DNA of 64,000 nt from Chryseobacterium shigense (GCF_014207845.1 NZ_JACHLC010000001.1:620001-684000), one strand, 5' to 3'. Shown: positions 8,867-18,697, counted from the first letter of the stretch. A program made the numbers and translations. The notes: a model not told the origin generated them from the letters alone.

Positions 8867-8907
8867 GTAAAGCTCTGCTATATTTTGTAGTGGAGCTTTA
8901 CATTTTT
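8867..8907 (+). terminator. Terminator after the efflux operon
   Basis: GTAAAGCTC and GAGCTTTAC form a 9-bp stem around a 17-nt loop that may pair further (CTA/TAG). It is followed by ATTTTTTA. Confidence 0.75.
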
Positions 8908-8915
8908 TACTTAAA

Positions 8916-8949
8916 TTAATTTTATTTAGACAAAATAAAATTAAATTTG
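8916..8949 (+). promoter_or_regulatory. Palindrome and -7 element upstream of the siderophore-interacting protein
   Basis: TTAATTTTATTT (8916-8927) and AAATAAAATTAA (8933-8944) are perfect 12-bp inverted repeats around AGACA. The -7 element TAAATTTG (8942-8949) overlaps the right arm. A repressor bound here would block the promoter. An iron-responsive Fur or DtxR-like regulator is the natural guess because of the downstream gene, but AT-rich palindromes are also common by chance. Confidence 0.5.
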
Positions 8950-8967
8950 TGATACAAAATAAAATAT

Positions 8968-9780
8968 ATGTCAAGAATTTCAACCGGCCGGATTGTTGCT
9001 GAAATGATAAGAAAAGAATATATCACCGATCATTATATCAGGGTTTACCTGTATTCATTTGAAACTCATTTATTTAAAAATACCACCATAGGAGATAATA
9101 ACAAAATAGCCATTCCGCCTGAAGGTCTGGATGAAATTCATTTTCCAACTCTGGATGAAAACCGCCAGTGGGTTTATCCACCCAAAGAAGTGGCTCCTTC
9201 AGTAAGAACCTATACCCATCGCGGAATTGATCTTGAAAATAATACGCTGATCATTGATTTTGTTGACCATGGTGATGGAGGTCCGGCATCAAAATGGGCA
9301 AGAGAATCCGGAGCTGGTGCAAAATTAGGCATTATGATGAGAACGGAAGCAAAAGAACTATATCCCGAAGCCGAATGGTATCTTTTTGTTGGAGATGCCA
9401 CAGCAATCCCAGTTCTGGGTGCCATGCTGGAGACCCTTCCTGAAACGGCAAAAGGCATTTGTATCATTGAAGTCCACGGGAAAGAAGATGAACAGATCCT
9501 TGAAACCAAAGCAGATATTAAATTTATATGGCTGCATAATTCCACACCACATATCAGCAGTGAAATGGCCAATACTGTCAAAAGTATTATGATCCCGGAA
9601 ACTTCTAAATTCGGTTATGTTGCAGCTGAATTTTCAAGCGTTAAAGAAATCCGGACCTATCTCAGAAAAGAAAAGAACTGGACAGCACAGGAGCTTAATG
9701 CCTATTCTTACTGGAAAGCCGGTGTGGCGGAAAATGAATCAGAAAAGGACAGGCATAAGGAGAAGGATTCGATGGGGTAG
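8968..9780 (+). CDS. Siderophore-interacting protein (FAD-dependent ferric reductase-like)
   Basis: A 270-residue soluble flavoprotein. It has the FAD-binding block RTYTHRGIDLENNTLIIDF and the family motif FVDHGDGGPASKWARES (about residues 93-109), then a C-terminal NAD(P)H-binding domain with YLFVGDATAIPVLGAMLETL (about residues 135-154). SIP-family enzymes such as E. coli YqjH reduce ferric siderophores in the cytoplasm and free the iron. The C-terminal YSYWKAGVAENE matches the family tail. It is a single gene, preceded by a palindrome that overlaps its promoter. Confidence 0.92.
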   Translation: MSRISTGRIVAEMIRKEYITDHYIRVYLYSFETHLFKNTTIGDNNKIAIPPEGLDEIHFPTLDENRQWVYPPKEVAPSVRTYTHRGIDLENNTLIIDFVDHGDGGPASKWARESGAGAKLGIMMRTEAKELYPEAEWYLFVGDATAIPVLGAMLETLPETAKGICIIEVHGKEDEQILETKADIKFIWLHNSTPHISSEMANTVKSIMIPETSKFGYVAAEFSSVKEIRTYLRKEKNWTAQELNAYSYWKAGVAENESEKDRHKEKDSMG

Positions 9781-9970
9781 AGGTTTTCGTGTTTAGAGTT
9801 ACGGGTTGCGAGTTTTAGCCGCAGTTTTAATGGATGTTCTGAATTTTGGTTTTAGCCGGATGTTAAGATAAATAGTGAATCTTAATAACAAATGGTCATA
9901 GCTTTAAGCACCACGCATCACGAAACTCTAAACCCGAACCCCGGATCACAACCACATCATCAAAAAACTC
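9781..9970. repeat. Inverted intergenic repeat of the CGAAACTC-AAACCCG family
   Basis: TTCGTGTTTAGAGTTACGGG (about 9786-9805) has an imperfect inverted partner CGAAACTCTAAACCCGAACC (about 9921-9940). Related pairs occur near 44970-45116 and 48796-48910. The copies at this site and at 45 kb both end shortly before a TTATCTTTGC promoter element. No gene is seen. Confidence 0.6.
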
Positions 9971-9971
9971 T

Positions 9972-9993
9972 TATCTTTGCGACTTTTAAAGTC
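9972..9993 (+). promoter_or_regulatory. -7 element and palindromic 5' leader of the methyltransferase gene
   Basis: TATCTTTG (9972-9979) fits TAnnTTTG, though no clear TTG lies 19 nt upstream. The expected transcript start is followed by GACTTTTAAAGTC (9981-9993), a perfect 13-nt palindrome just before the ATG at 9999. It could be an operator or a short hairpin. Confidence 0.5.
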
Positions 9994-9998
9994 AACAC

Positions 9999-10703
9999 AT
10001 GAAAGATTTAATGGGCAAAGCAATCTGGGATTATTTTCACAACGAAAATCCTGAAGATTTGCAGACTGAAACTTCAATCTCAGAGCTGGACGAACTGCCG
10101 GTAGAGTATCTTTTCAGGGATTTTGAAGAGATGAATCATATTGAGCAGAAAGCACTGAAACTTGCGGAAGGAAAAGCCCTGGACATTGGGGCCGGAGCAG
10201 GTTCCCACACTCTATATCTTCAGAATGAAAGAAATCTTGATGTTCTGGCACTGGATATTTCACCCAAATCTATCGAAGTCTGCAAGCTGAGAGGAATTAA
10301 AAAAGCAGTATGTGAGAATATGCTGGATTTTTCTGGGGAAACTTTTGATACTATTCTGCTTCTGATGAACGGAACAGGAATCTTTGAAAGCCTGGAAAAA
10401 ATTGATATTTACCTTAAAAAGCTTTTTACCTTACTGAATGATAACGGACAAATCCTGATCGACAGCACGGATATTCTATATATGTTTGACCGTGATGAGG
10501 ACGGAGGTGTTTATATTCCTGCAGGAGGTTATTACGGCGAACTGGATTATGTAGTTCATTACAAAAGTGAATCCGAAGATCCGATCAAATGGCTTTATCT
10601 TGATTTTAAAACCTTGAAAAATGCAGCCGAAAATAATGGTTTTGCAATAGAAAAAGTTTTTCAGGATGAAGATTCTTATCTTGCAAAACTGACTAAGAAA
10701 TAA
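9999..10703 (+). CDS. Class I SAM-dependent methyltransferase
   Basis: A 234-residue Rossmann-type methyltransferase. Motif I is ALDIGAGAGS (about residues 60-69), motif II ends in LALDIS (acidic residue for the SAM ribose) and a post-I strand reads FDTILLLMNGTGIFESL. The mid-domain TILLLMNGTG replaces the usual catalytic motif IV, so the substrate is unclear; small molecules or proteins are both possible. Single gene with its own promoter element and a strong terminator shared with the convergent metG. Confidence 0.85.
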   Translation: MKDLMGKAIWDYFHNENPEDLQTETSISELDELPVEYLFRDFEEMNHIEQKALKLAEGKALDIGAGAGSHTLYLQNERNLDVLALDISPKSIEVCKLRGIKKAVCENMLDFSGETFDTILLLMNGTGIFESLEKIDIYLKKLFTLLNDNGQILIDSTDILYMFDRDEDGGVYIPAGGYYGELDYVVHYKSESEDPIKWLYLDFKTLKNAAENNGFAIEKVFQDEDSYLAKLTKK

Positions 10704-10728
10704 CAGCGCAATGACAAGGGAGAAAATA

Positions 10729-10762
10729 AAAAAGACACATGATTTTCATGTGTCTTTTTCTT
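10729..10762. terminator. Bidirectional terminator between methyltransferase and metG
   Basis: AAAGACACATGA and TCATGTGTCTTT pair as a 12-bp stem around a TTT-type loop, with A-rich and T-rich flanks on the two sides. It can stop transcription from both converging genes. Confidence 0.9.
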
Positions 10763-10777
10763 TATCTGAGCATTAGA

Positions 10778-12814
10778 TTATCCTATTTCAATACCGTTTT
10801 CTACATTATTGTCATCCGGTGTTACGAAAGACAGTTTTCCGTCCGGTTTTGTTGTTAATAAGAACATTCCCTGGGATTCAATTCCTCTGATCTTTCTCGG
10901 GGCAAGATTTAATAAGATCATTACCTGCTTTCCAACCAGTTCTTCCGGTGTGAAGCTTTCTGCAACACCTGAAACCACAGTTCTGATATCTACACCCGTA
11001 TCTACTTTGAATTTCAGTAATTTATCTGCTTTTTCCACTTTCTCAGCTTCTAAAATAGTTGCTGTTCTAAGGTCTATTTTAGCAAAATCATCAAAAGAGA
11101 TTTCTTCTTTCATAGGGTTGGCGTTAGGGTTTGTTTTTTTATTATTTTGTTTTGTTTGCTCCAGTTTTTCAATCTGGGCCTCAATTACGCTATCTTCTAT
11201 TTTTGAGAAAAGAAGAGAAGCTTCATTGATTTTGTGACCAGCTTCTATTAAAACAGATTTGTTTTCAACATCATTCCAGCTTACCTGTTCAGCATTGAAC
11301 ATTGTTAATAACTTTTCAGAGCTAAACGGCATGAATGGCTCACATAACTGAGCTAAAGCAACAGCCAGCTGAGCACCTACAAATAACGATTGCGACGCTT
11401 TTTCAGGACTGTCTTTAATGGTTTTCCAAGGCTCTTCAGTCTGAAGGTACTGATTTCCAAAACGGGCAAGATTCATCAATGCAGTTAATGCGTTCCTGAA
11501 TTCATAGTTTTCTAAAAATCCTGAAATTTCTTTAGCAGCTTTATTGATTTCTCCCAATTCAGGACTGTTTATATCTCCCTGAGGAACAATCCCATCGTAA
11601 TATTTATGAATCAGAACAGCAACTCTGTTGATGAAGTTTCCGAAGATTCCTACCAATTCAGAATTATTCTTAGTCTGGAAATCCTTCCACGTAAAATTAT
11701 TATCCTTTGTTTCCGGAGCAGACGAAAGAAGTGCGTATCTTAAAACATCCTGTTGTCCAGGGAATTCTTCCACATATTCATGTGCCCAAACCGCCCAGTT
11801 TCTTGATGTTGAGATCTTATCATTCTCAAGATTTAAGAACTCGAAAGCAGGAACATTTTTCGGCATGATATAATCACCATGAGCCTTCATCATCGAAGGG
11901 AAAATAATACAGTGGAACACAATATTATCCTTTCCGATAAAGTGAACCAGATCACTGTCTTCACTTTGCCAGTAATCTTTCCAGTTTTTGCCGTTTTTCT
12001 CTGCCCATTCTTTGGTAAAAGAAATATATCCGATAGGCGCATCAAACCAAACATAAAGCACTTTCCCTTCAGCGTTCGGAAGCGGAACCGGAACTCCCCA
12101 GTTCAGGTCTCTGGTCATGGCACGTGGTTTCAGTCCGTCATTTAACCATGATTTAACCTGTCCGTATACATTCGGTTTCCAGTCGTCTTTGTGGCCTTCA
12201 ATGATCCATTCGTTTAAGAAGTCTTCGTATTCATTTAAAGGAAGATACCAGTTTTTGGTTTCCTTAAGAATCGGAACATTTCCGCTCAACATCGATTTCG
12301 GATTAATCAATTCCGAAGGTGACAGGGTAGAACCACATTTTTCACACTGATCTCCGTAAGCATTTTCATTACCACAGTTCGGGCATGTTCCTACAATATA
12401 TCGGTCTGCCAGGAATTCTCCGGCCTGTTCATCAAAATACTGTTCAGAAATTTCTTCTGTAAATTTCCCTTTTTCATAAAGAACTTTGAAGAAATCCTGA
12501 CTGGTTTCATAATGCTTTTTAGAAGTTGTTCTGGAATATTCATCAAAAGAAATTCCCAGGTCTGAAAAAGATTTTTTGATGATTTCGTGATATTTATCTA
12601 CGATATCCTGAGGCGTTACTCCTTCTTTTTTTGCCCTTATGGTAATAGGAATCCCATGCTCATCTGAACCACAGATAAACGCTACATCTTTTCCCAGCCT
12701 CCTCTGAAATCTTGCGTAGACATCCGCAGGAATATACACACCTGCCAAATGTCCTATATGAACCGGACCGTTTGCATAGGGCAAAGCTGCCGTAATCATC
12801 TTTCTGTTTGACAT
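10778..12814 (-). CDS. metG: Methionyl-tRNA synthetase
   Basis: A 678-residue class I synthetase that charges tRNA-Met. The HIGH motif is HIGH at residues 19-22 ([11 protein letters not shown]). The zinc-binding insert has Cys144, Cys147, Cys157 and Cys160. The KMSKS loop reads KISTS at residues 333-337, the usual form in Bacteroidetes. After the anticodon-binding helices, a low-complexity linker (residues about 555-570, rich in Lys, Asn and Gln) leads to a C-terminal EMAP/Arc1p-like tRNA-binding domain (about 575-678, [20 protein letters not shown]). This two-domain form is typical of dimeric bacterial MetG. It is monocistronic. Confidence 0.97.
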   Translation of the reverse strand: MSNRKMITAALPYANGPVHIGHLAGVYIPADVYARFQRRLGKDVAFICGSDEHGIPITIRAKKEGVTPQDIVDKYHEIIKKSFSDLGISFDEYSRTTSKKHYETSQDFFKVLYEKGKFTEEISEQYFDEQAGEFLADRYIVGTCPNCGNENAYGDQCEKCGSTLSPSELINPKSMLSGNVPILKETKNWYLPLNEYEDFLNEWIIEGHKDDWKPNVYGQVKSWLNDGLKPRAMTRDLNWGVPVPLPNAEGKVLYVWFDAPIGYISFTKEWAEKNGKNWKDYWQSEDSDLVHFIGKDNIVFHCIIFPSMMKAHGDYIMPKNVPAFEFLNLENDKISTSRNWAVWAHEYVEEFPGQQDVLRYALLSSAPETKDNNFTWKDFQTKNNSELVGIFGNFINRVAVLIHKYYDGIVPQGDINSPELGEINKAAKEISGFLENYEFRNALTALMNLARFGNQYLQTEEPWKTIKDSPEKASQSLFVGAQLAVALAQLCEPFMPFSSEKLLTMFNAEQVSWNDVENKSVLIEAGHKINEASLLFSKIEDSVIEAQIEKLEQTKQNNKKTNPNANPMKEEISFDDFAKIDLRTATILEAEKVEKADKLLKFKVDTGVDIRTVVSGVAESFTPEELVGKQVMILLNLAPRKIRGIESQGMFLLTTKPDGKLSFVTPDDNNVENGIEIG

Positions 12815-13143
12815 TTATAGTAAAGTTTTAACTGCAAAGATAAGGATTATCTCTCGAAACCGCCTAATATTCGATTATAATAAGTTTTTAGCCCATGTGG
12901 TAGGCTGAAATATTATATTCAGTTAAACGGATGTTTAACTTTATGTTATTTATAATAATGTGTTATGCTTTGCATATGTTAACGTAATGTTATGAAAAAC
13001 AGATATTTGGTTTTTGACTAGACAAGCAATTTACATAAATTTATCTAAATTTTCAATAATATTATGGTAATTCTAATTTTTTTATAAATTGCAAGGCTGG
13101 TTGTACAGCCTTATTAAGAAAACGAAACTAAAAAAACGATATT
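12815..13143. promoter_or_regulatory. Spacer upstream of the Sus operon with a perfect palindrome
   Basis: This 329-bp AT-rich spacer between divergent metG and susC has no gene that I can support. AGTTAAAC (12921-12928) and GTTTAACT (12933-12940) form a perfect 8-bp palindrome with 4-nt spacer, about 205 bp before susC; it may be an operator. Near-matches to -7 elements exist (TATGCTTTG near 12963, ATATTTGG near 13004) but none is perfect, so the susC promoter is not fixed. Confidence 0.45.
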
Positions 13144-15906
13144 GTGAAAAATTTTACAACGGTATTAAAAATTGCTCCTGCTTTTTTATTGGCCAGTTCA
13201 ATAATGCATGCGCAGGACTCTATAACCAAGGAAAAAAAGATCGAGGAAGTTGTACTGATTGGATACGGAAAGCAGAAGAAATCGGACCTTACGGGTTCCA
13301 TTACTTCAGTTACAGCTAAAGATTTCAACGGTGGCGCAACTTCTGCAGGTCAGCTGATCCAGGGAAAGACACCTGGGGTACAGATTACCAACAACAGTGG
13401 TGCTCCCGGGTCGGGAACAAAAATCAGGATCAGGGGTACATCTTCTTTAAATGGGGAAAACTCTCCATTGATTGTAATTGATGGGGTTCCCCAGGATTTT
13501 ACAGGAGTTAACGGAGCTTCAGATCCATTATCATTAATTAACCCTAATGATATTGAAACTTTTGACATTTTAAAAGACGCCTCTGCTACGGCAATCTATG
13601 GTAACAGAGCTTCCAATGGGGTAATCTTAGTTACAACTAAAAAGGGAACTGCCGGAAAATTTAAAGTTAACTTTTCAACACTTGCTTCTGTTTCAACAAA
13701 AATGGGAAATGTTGATGTTCTTAATGCAGACGAATACAGAGCATTTGTCACTGAAATGGCGCAGACTAATGCTGCTGTTGCTACAAATGCTTCCAGGTTG
13801 GGAACAGCCAATACAAACTGGCAGAATCAGATCTATCAGAAAGCTTGGGGAACCGATAATAATTTAGCTCTTTCAGGAGGAGTTAAATGGTTGCCATACC
13901 GTTTATCAATTGGATATAATGACCAAAATGGTATTGTAAGAACCAATTCATTTAAAAGAACTTCCGTAGGAATAAATTTAAATCCGAAATTTTTTGATAA
14001 TCATTTAGCAGTAAATGTTAATGCAAAAGGAACATTTACTGATAACAGGTTCTCAGATGGTGGAGCTATTAAAGCTGCAACTTATTTTGATCCTACCCAA
14101 CCGGTGTATTCAGGCAACTCGAATTACGGAGGATATTATGAGTGGACAGATCCTAACAACCTGGTGACAGGTCTGAATGTAAACGGAAACTCTAATCCAT
14201 TAGGTCTTCTATATGGTATTCGTGATGTGTCATCCGTTTGGAGAGGTTTAGGAAATATTCAGTTGGACTATAAATTCCATTTTTTACCGGATCTACACTT
14301 TAACGTAAATGCTGGTTATGATTATTCTAAGAGTAACGGTGCAAAAACTGTAAGCCCTCTTTACAGACCGGGGATGAGTGATTTGGGTACATTCAATGAA
14401 TATACTATGGAGAAAAAGAATAAATTGCTGGAAACGTATTTTAATTACTTAAAAACGATAAATGCAATTTCTACTTCTGTTGACCTTACTGCAGGATATG
14501 CATATCAGGGTTTCCGCACGAATATTCCTGGATCAACAACATTCAAAGGTAGAGGTCAGAATACATCAACCAATAATTTTGAAACAAATTATATTTTATT
14601 ATCTTTCTACGGAAGAGGTATTTTTACCATAGCTAATAAATATATTATATCAGCTTCCATCAGAAGAGATGGATCTTCAAGATTCTATAACGGTACTACA
14701 AGTAATGTTTGGGGGAATTTTCCGGGAGTATCTGCTGCTTGGAAAATTAACGAAGAAAATTTCCTGAAAGATACAGGAATCAATGTTTTAAAATTAAGAG
14801 CAGGTTGGGGAAAAACGGGACAGCAGGAATTACCTACCCTGGATACTAACAAACCAAGAAACTATCCGTCCTATGCTGCTTATAATATGAGTTCTGACGG
14901 TGCTCAGTATCAGTTTGGAGATCAGTTCTTCTATATGATGAGACCGGAAATTTATAATCCGAATTTGGGCTGGGAGATCACTACAACCAAAAATGCGGGT
15001 ATTGATTTTGGTTTTGCAAAAAATAGAATCACAGGTTCTATTGATGTTTATCAGAAAGATACTAAAGATCTGATCGTGGACTCGCCGATTGCAGCAGGAG
15101 ATTTAAGTAATCATAACCTTTTGAATGTAGGTAATATGCAGACAAAAGGGATAGAGGGATCCGTTACTGTAGTTCCTATCAAAAAAGAAAATACCACTTG
15201 GGAAGTTTCATTTAATGCAACACATTATAAGTCTAAAATTACAAAACTTATTAATGGAGCAGATTCAACTTACAGAATTCTTGTAGGAGGAATTGAAGGA
15301 GGGGTAAACAATACCATTCAGGCTCATACAGTAGGACGTCAGCCAAATGCTTTTTATGTATTTCAACAAGTATATGATAATAGCGGTAAACCAATTGACG
15401 GACTATATGTAGATAGAAATGCAGATGGTAAAATTGATGTTAATGACAGATATTACTATAAATCAACTCAGCCTGATGCTATTATAGGATTTAATACTAA
15501 ATTCTCTCATAACAACTGGGACATTGGTTTAAGTGCAAGAGCTGTATTAGGAAATTATGTGTATAATAATGCTGCATCGAATAGCTCTATCCAGTCATTA
15601 ACAACCAATAACTATTTGCAGAATGTATATTCTTCTACAGCAGATTATAGATTTTCAAGTCCGCAATATTTCTCTGATATCTTTGTTGAAAATGCATCTT
15701 TCTTAAGACTGGATAATATTAATGCAGGTTACAATTTTAAAGATGTATTCTATAAAGGAAGTAACATCAGAGTTTACGCAATGCTTCAAAACGTATTTGT
15801 AATTACTAAGTATTCAGGAGTAGACCCTGAAGTATTCGGGAATATTGATAATGGATATTATCAGATGCCAAAAGTATATTCATTAGGATTTAACTTTCAA
15901 TTTTAA
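13144..15906 (+). CDS. susC: SusC/RagA-type TonB-dependent outer-membrane transporter
   Basis: A 920-residue outer-membrane glycan importer. After the signal peptide (MKNFTTVLKIAPAFLLASSIMHAQ cleaved near AQD) comes the TonB box and plug start KIEEVVLIGYGKQKK, then the SusC signature region GQLIQGKTPGVQITNNSG and DASATAIYGNRASNGVI, then a 22-strand barrel ending in an aromatic residue (LGFNFQF). It lacks the roughly 80-residue carboxypeptidase-regulatory-like domain found before the plug in many SusC proteins. The start is GTG: an in-frame stop lies 15 nt upstream at 13129 and no ATG fits. With SusD, SusE/F, GH97 and GH13 downstream, the substrate is probably starch or maltodextrin. Confidence 0.93.
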   Translation: MKNFTTVLKIAPAFLLASSIMHAQDSITKEKKIEEVVLIGYGKQKKSDLTGSITSVTAKDFNGGATSAGQLIQGKTPGVQITNNSGAPGSGTKIRIRGTSSLNGENSPLIVIDGVPQDFTGVNGASDPLSLINPNDIETFDILKDASATAIYGNRASNGVILVTTKKGTAGKFKVNFSTLASVSTKMGNVDVLNADEYRAFVTEMAQTNAAVATNASRLGTANTNWQNQIYQKAWGTDNNLALSGGVKWLPYRLSIGYNDQNGIVRTNSFKRTSVGINLNPKFFDNHLAVNVNAKGTFTDNRFSDGGAIKAATYFDPTQPVYSGNSNYGGYYEWTDPNNLVTGLNVNGNSNPLGLLYGIRDVSSVWRGLGNIQLDYKFHFLPDLHFNVNAGYDYSKSNGAKTVSPLYRPGMSDLGTFNEYTMEKKNKLLETYFNYLKTINAISTSVDLTAGYAYQGFRTNIPGSTTFKGRGQNTSTNNFETNYILLSFYGRGIFTIANKYIISASIRRDGSSRFYNGTTSNVWGNFPGVSAAWKINEENFLKDTGINVLKLRAGWGKTGQQELPTLDTNKPRNYPSYAAYNMSSDGAQYQFGDQFFYMMRPEIYNPNLGWEITTTKNAGIDFGFAKNRITGSIDVYQKDTKDLIVDSPIAAGDLSNHNLLNVGNMQTKGIEGSVTVVPIKKENTTWEVSFNATHYKSKITKLINGADSTYRILVGGIEGGVNNTIQAHTVGRQPNAFYVFQQVYDNSGKPIDGLYVDRNADGKIDVNDRYYYKSTQPDAIIGFNTKFSHNNWDIGLSARAVLGNYVYNNAASNSSIQSLTTNNYLQNVYSSTADYRFSSPQYFSDIFVENASFLRLDNINAGYNFKDVFYKGSNIRVYAMLQNVFVITKYSGVDPEVFGNIDNGYYQMPKVYSLGFNFQF

Positions 15907-15911
15907 TTAAG

Positions 15912-17492
15912 ATGAGACGATTTAAAACAAATATAATAGCAGTTGCAGCACTAGTAAGTATTTTAACTGTAACTTCTTGCGTCAATGATTTAGAGCAAAT
16001 GCCAATCACCGACGTCACTTCAGCCAGTGTTTTTACAGATTTTGCAAATTATCCGATGGCTTTGGCTAAAATTTACGGAGGATTTGCTAACGGTGGGCAG
16101 TCTGCAAATGGTGGAAATTCAGATATCAATGGAATTGATGGGAACTTCTCACAATATACAAGAGTAATATACACCTTACAGACATTATCTACTGACGAAG
16201 CAGTAATTGCCTGGAATGACGGAACACTTCAGACCATTCATAAAATGACCTGGGATTCTTCCAGTGAATTTGTAGAAGGAGCTTACTACAGACTTTTTAC
16301 GCAAATTGCTACAAGTAATGAATTTTTAAGAAATGTAACTGATGAAAAATTAGCAGCAAATAATATTACAGGGACTAATTTAGCAGAAGCTAAATACATG
16401 AGAGCTGAAGTAAGATACTTACGTGCTTTATCATACTATTATGCATTAGATCTGTTTGGGAACGTACCTTTTGTAGACGAAAGCTATTTACCGGGATCAG
16501 TAAACCCGCCTAAAAGAATTACGCGTGCAGAACTTTTTAACTTTGTTGAAAGCGAGTTGCTTGCAGTAGCAGGAGAATTGAAAGATCCTAAAGCAAATGT
16601 ATACGGCAGAGCAGATAAAGCTGCTGCATGGGCTCTTTTGGCCCGTCTATATCTGAATTCAAATGTTTATAACGGCTCAAATCATTACACAGATTGTATT
16701 ACTTATTGTAATAAAGTTATACAGGCAGGATATTCATTAAAGACTAAATACAAAGACTTATTCCTTGCTGACAATGATAAGAACAACCCTGAAGTTATTT
16801 TTCCTATTGCATTTGATGGGGTTCACATTCAGACATCAGGTGGTACAACATATCTTATCCATGCCGGTATCGGAGGAAGTATGCCTGCTTCTGATTTCGG
16901 TGTTAGTGGAGGATGGGGTGGTTTAAGAACTACAAAATCTTATGTTAACTTATTTTCCGGAGCAGCGTCTGATCAGAGAGGTAATTTTTATACCAACGGA
17001 CAGAATTTAGAAATTAATGATCTGGGAGTATTTACCGATGGATATGGATTCATTAAATTCAAAAATCTTACAAGTACCGGAGTTCCGGGATCTGATGCTT
17101 CAGGAAATTTCTGTGATACGGATATTCCTCTATTCAGATTAGCTGATGTATATCTTATGTATGCAGAAGCTACTTTGAGAGGAGGAAGCGGGGGTAATGC
17201 AGCCACGGCGCTTACCTATGTAAATGCATTAAGAACGCGTGCAGGAGCACCAACAGTAGCGTCAATTAATACAGATTATATACTGGATGAAAGAGGAAGA
17301 GAATTAGGTTGGGAAATGACAAGAAGAACAGACCTTATCCGTTATGGTAAGTTTACAAGCGGTTCATATCTATGGCCTTGGAAAGGAGGTGTTAAAGATG
17401 GGAAAAGTGTAGAGGATTATAGAAATCTTTATCCAATTCCGGCAAAAGATATTATTGCTAATCCAAATTTAATTCAGAACCCTGGTTATTAA
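15912..17492 (+). CDS. susD: SusD/RagB-type starch-binding lipoprotein
   Basis: A 526-residue surface lipoprotein: signal peptide with lipobox ending at Cys23 (SILTVTSC). The helical TPR-like scaffold is seen in AEAKYMRAEVRYLRALSYYY and AAAWALLARLYLNSNVY, and the C-terminal part holds the SusD signature ILDERGRELGWEMTRRTDLIRYGKF. SusD sits as a lid over the SusC barrel and hands oligosaccharides to it. It begins 5 bp after susC, so the two are cotranscribed. Specificity is inferred from neighbours. Confidence 0.94.
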   Translation: MRRFKTNIIAVAALVSILTVTSCVNDLEQMPITDVTSASVFTDFANYPMALAKIYGGFANGGQSANGGNSDINGIDGNFSQYTRVIYTLQTLSTDEAVIAWNDGTLQTIHKMTWDSSSEFVEGAYYRLFTQIATSNEFLRNVTDEKLAANNITGTNLAEAKYMRAEVRYLRALSYYYALDLFGNVPFVDESYLPGSVNPPKRITRAELFNFVESELLAVAGELKDPKANVYGRADKAAAWALLARLYLNSNVYNGSNHYTDCITYCNKVIQAGYSLKTKYKDLFLADNDKNNPEVIFPIAFDGVHIQTSGGTTYLIHAGIGGSMPASDFGVSGGWGGLRTTKSYVNLFSGAASDQRGNFYTNGQNLEINDLGVFTDGYGFIKFKNLTSTGVPGSDASGNFCDTDIPLFRLADVYLMYAEATLRGGSGGNAATALTYVNALRTRAGAPTVASINTDYILDERGRELGWEMTRRTDLIRYGKFTSGSYLWPWKGGVKDGKSVEDYRNLYPIPAKDIIANPNLIQNPGY

Positions 17493-17510
17493 TTTTAAAA
17501 TTTGATCACG

Positions 17511-18620
17511 ATGAAAAATTTATTTAAAATATTTACTCTTTTTGTCTTAGGATTTTTGGTAATTTCTTGCGAAAAGGATGAAGATAAAGTAGTATTGGGA
17601 AGTCCGTCAACTTCAAATCTTACTTCTGACAAATCAAGCTTGGTTTTGATTAAGAATAACGAGACGCAGGCTGCGGTTACTTTCAATTGGAAAGCTCCGG
17701 ATTACGGTGTCGCTGTTGCTCAGAAAAATCAGCTTCAAATTGCCGTTAAAGGGACGAACTTTGCTAGTCCTAAAAATGTAGATTTGAATGATGGTGATAC
17801 TAAAGCTACCTATACTGTGGCAGAATTCAATAATTATGCATTAGATGCCGGTTTAGCACCTAATGTTGCAACGGATATTGAAGTTAGGCTTTCTTCAAAA
17901 TTAGGAAACTATGCGGCTATCACTTCCAATGTTGTGACAATTACAGTAACTCCTTATATGACAGCTTATCCGTCATTTTATATTGTAGGAGAAGCTTCTG
18001 CGGTAAACTGGAGTGCAAGCACAGCACAAATGTTGTACAAGAAGGATAATTTCTCTACAATTTATACTTATTTGGAAAACGGAAAAGCTTTCAGATTTTT
18101 AGGACAGCAAGATTGGGGACCTACTAATTATAGCTTGGATGTTACAGGAATGAATTCTGGAAATAGATACTTTAAAACCTGGTCTACAAATCTGGCACCT
18201 TCAACTCCTGAAAATATTCAGTTTAACGGAGCTACCGGAATGTATAAAATTGTCATCGATGCAGATGCTACAGTTAAATCTATCACTGTAACTCCTTCTG
18301 CAATCAATAACTGGAACCCTGCCAATTTATATCTTGTAGGTACAGTCAACGGATGGAATGCCGGAGGAGCTATTCCTATGACAAACTTGGGTGGAGGCAA
18401 ATTTGAGCATACTATTGCACTTCCTGCAGGTTCACAGTTTAAATTTCTAGGACAGCAGAGCTGGGGAGATCTTGATTGGGGAAATCTTACAGCAGATGGA
18501 AATACAGGATATCTAGCTCCAAAAGGAAGTAACGGTAATATTTTATTTGATGGTACTGGCGGAAGCTATAAAATTTCTGTAGACCTGAAGTTGGGTACTT
18601 ACAAAATACAGCCATTATAA
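17511..18620 (+). CDS. SusE/SusF-like starch-binding outer-membrane lipoprotein
   Basis: A 369-residue lipoprotein (lipobox LGFLVISC, Cys20). An N-terminal SusE-type Ig-like domain (about residues 30-150) is followed by two related carbohydrate-binding modules: the first holds FRFLGQQDWG and the second FKFLGQQSWGDLDWG, each with Trp residues suited to stacking on glucose rings. This matches SusE/SusF of the starch system, which bind starch on the cell surface. I chose ATG at 17511 rather than the in-frame TTG three codons upstream because it gives a normal lipoprotein signal sequence. It follows susD by 18 bp. Confidence 0.9.
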   Translation: MKNLFKIFTLFVLGFLVISCEKDEDKVVLGSPSTSNLTSDKSSLVLIKNNETQAAVTFNWKAPDYGVAVAQKNQLQIAVKGTNFASPKNVDLNDGDTKATYTVAEFNNYALDAGLAPNVATDIEVRLSSKLGNYAAITSNVVTITVTPYMTAYPSFYIVGEASAVNWSASTAQMLYKKDNFSTIYTYLENGKAFRFLGQQDWGPTNYSLDVTGMNSGNRYFKTWSTNLAPSTPENIQFNGATGMYKIVIDADATVKSITVTPSAINNWNPANLYLVGTVNGWNAGGAIPMTNLGGGKFEHTIALPAGSQFKFLGQQSWGDLDWGNLTADGNTGYLAPKGSNGNILFDGTGGSYKISVDLKLGTYKIQPL

Positions 18621-18641
18621 TTTAAGAATAAATAATATAGT

Positions 18642-18677
18642 AAAGTGTTGCTTTATCGCAGCACTTTATTTATTTTT
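18642..18677 (+). terminator. Hairpin between susE/F and GH97 genes
   Basis: AAAGTGTTGC (18642-18651) and GCAGCACTTT (18658-18667) form a 10-bp stem with one G-U pair and a 6-nt loop, followed by ATTTATTTTTA. It could end or attenuate the susCDE transcript before the GH97 gene. Confidence 0.75.
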
Positions 18678-18697
18678 AAAGTTTATAAATAGTCATT

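Noticed and set aside
9210..9581. Antisense 123-aa frame opposite the siderophore-interacting protein
   Set aside because: It overlaps a gene with clear motifs and shows no independent features.
13089..13319. 76-aa frame overlapping the start of susC
   Set aside because: It overlaps the SusC signal peptide region in another frame and lacks any family feature.
17502..17510. TTG start three codons upstream of the SusE/F gene
   Set aside because: The ATG at 17511 gives a standard lipoprotein signal peptide; the TTG start would add residues before it.
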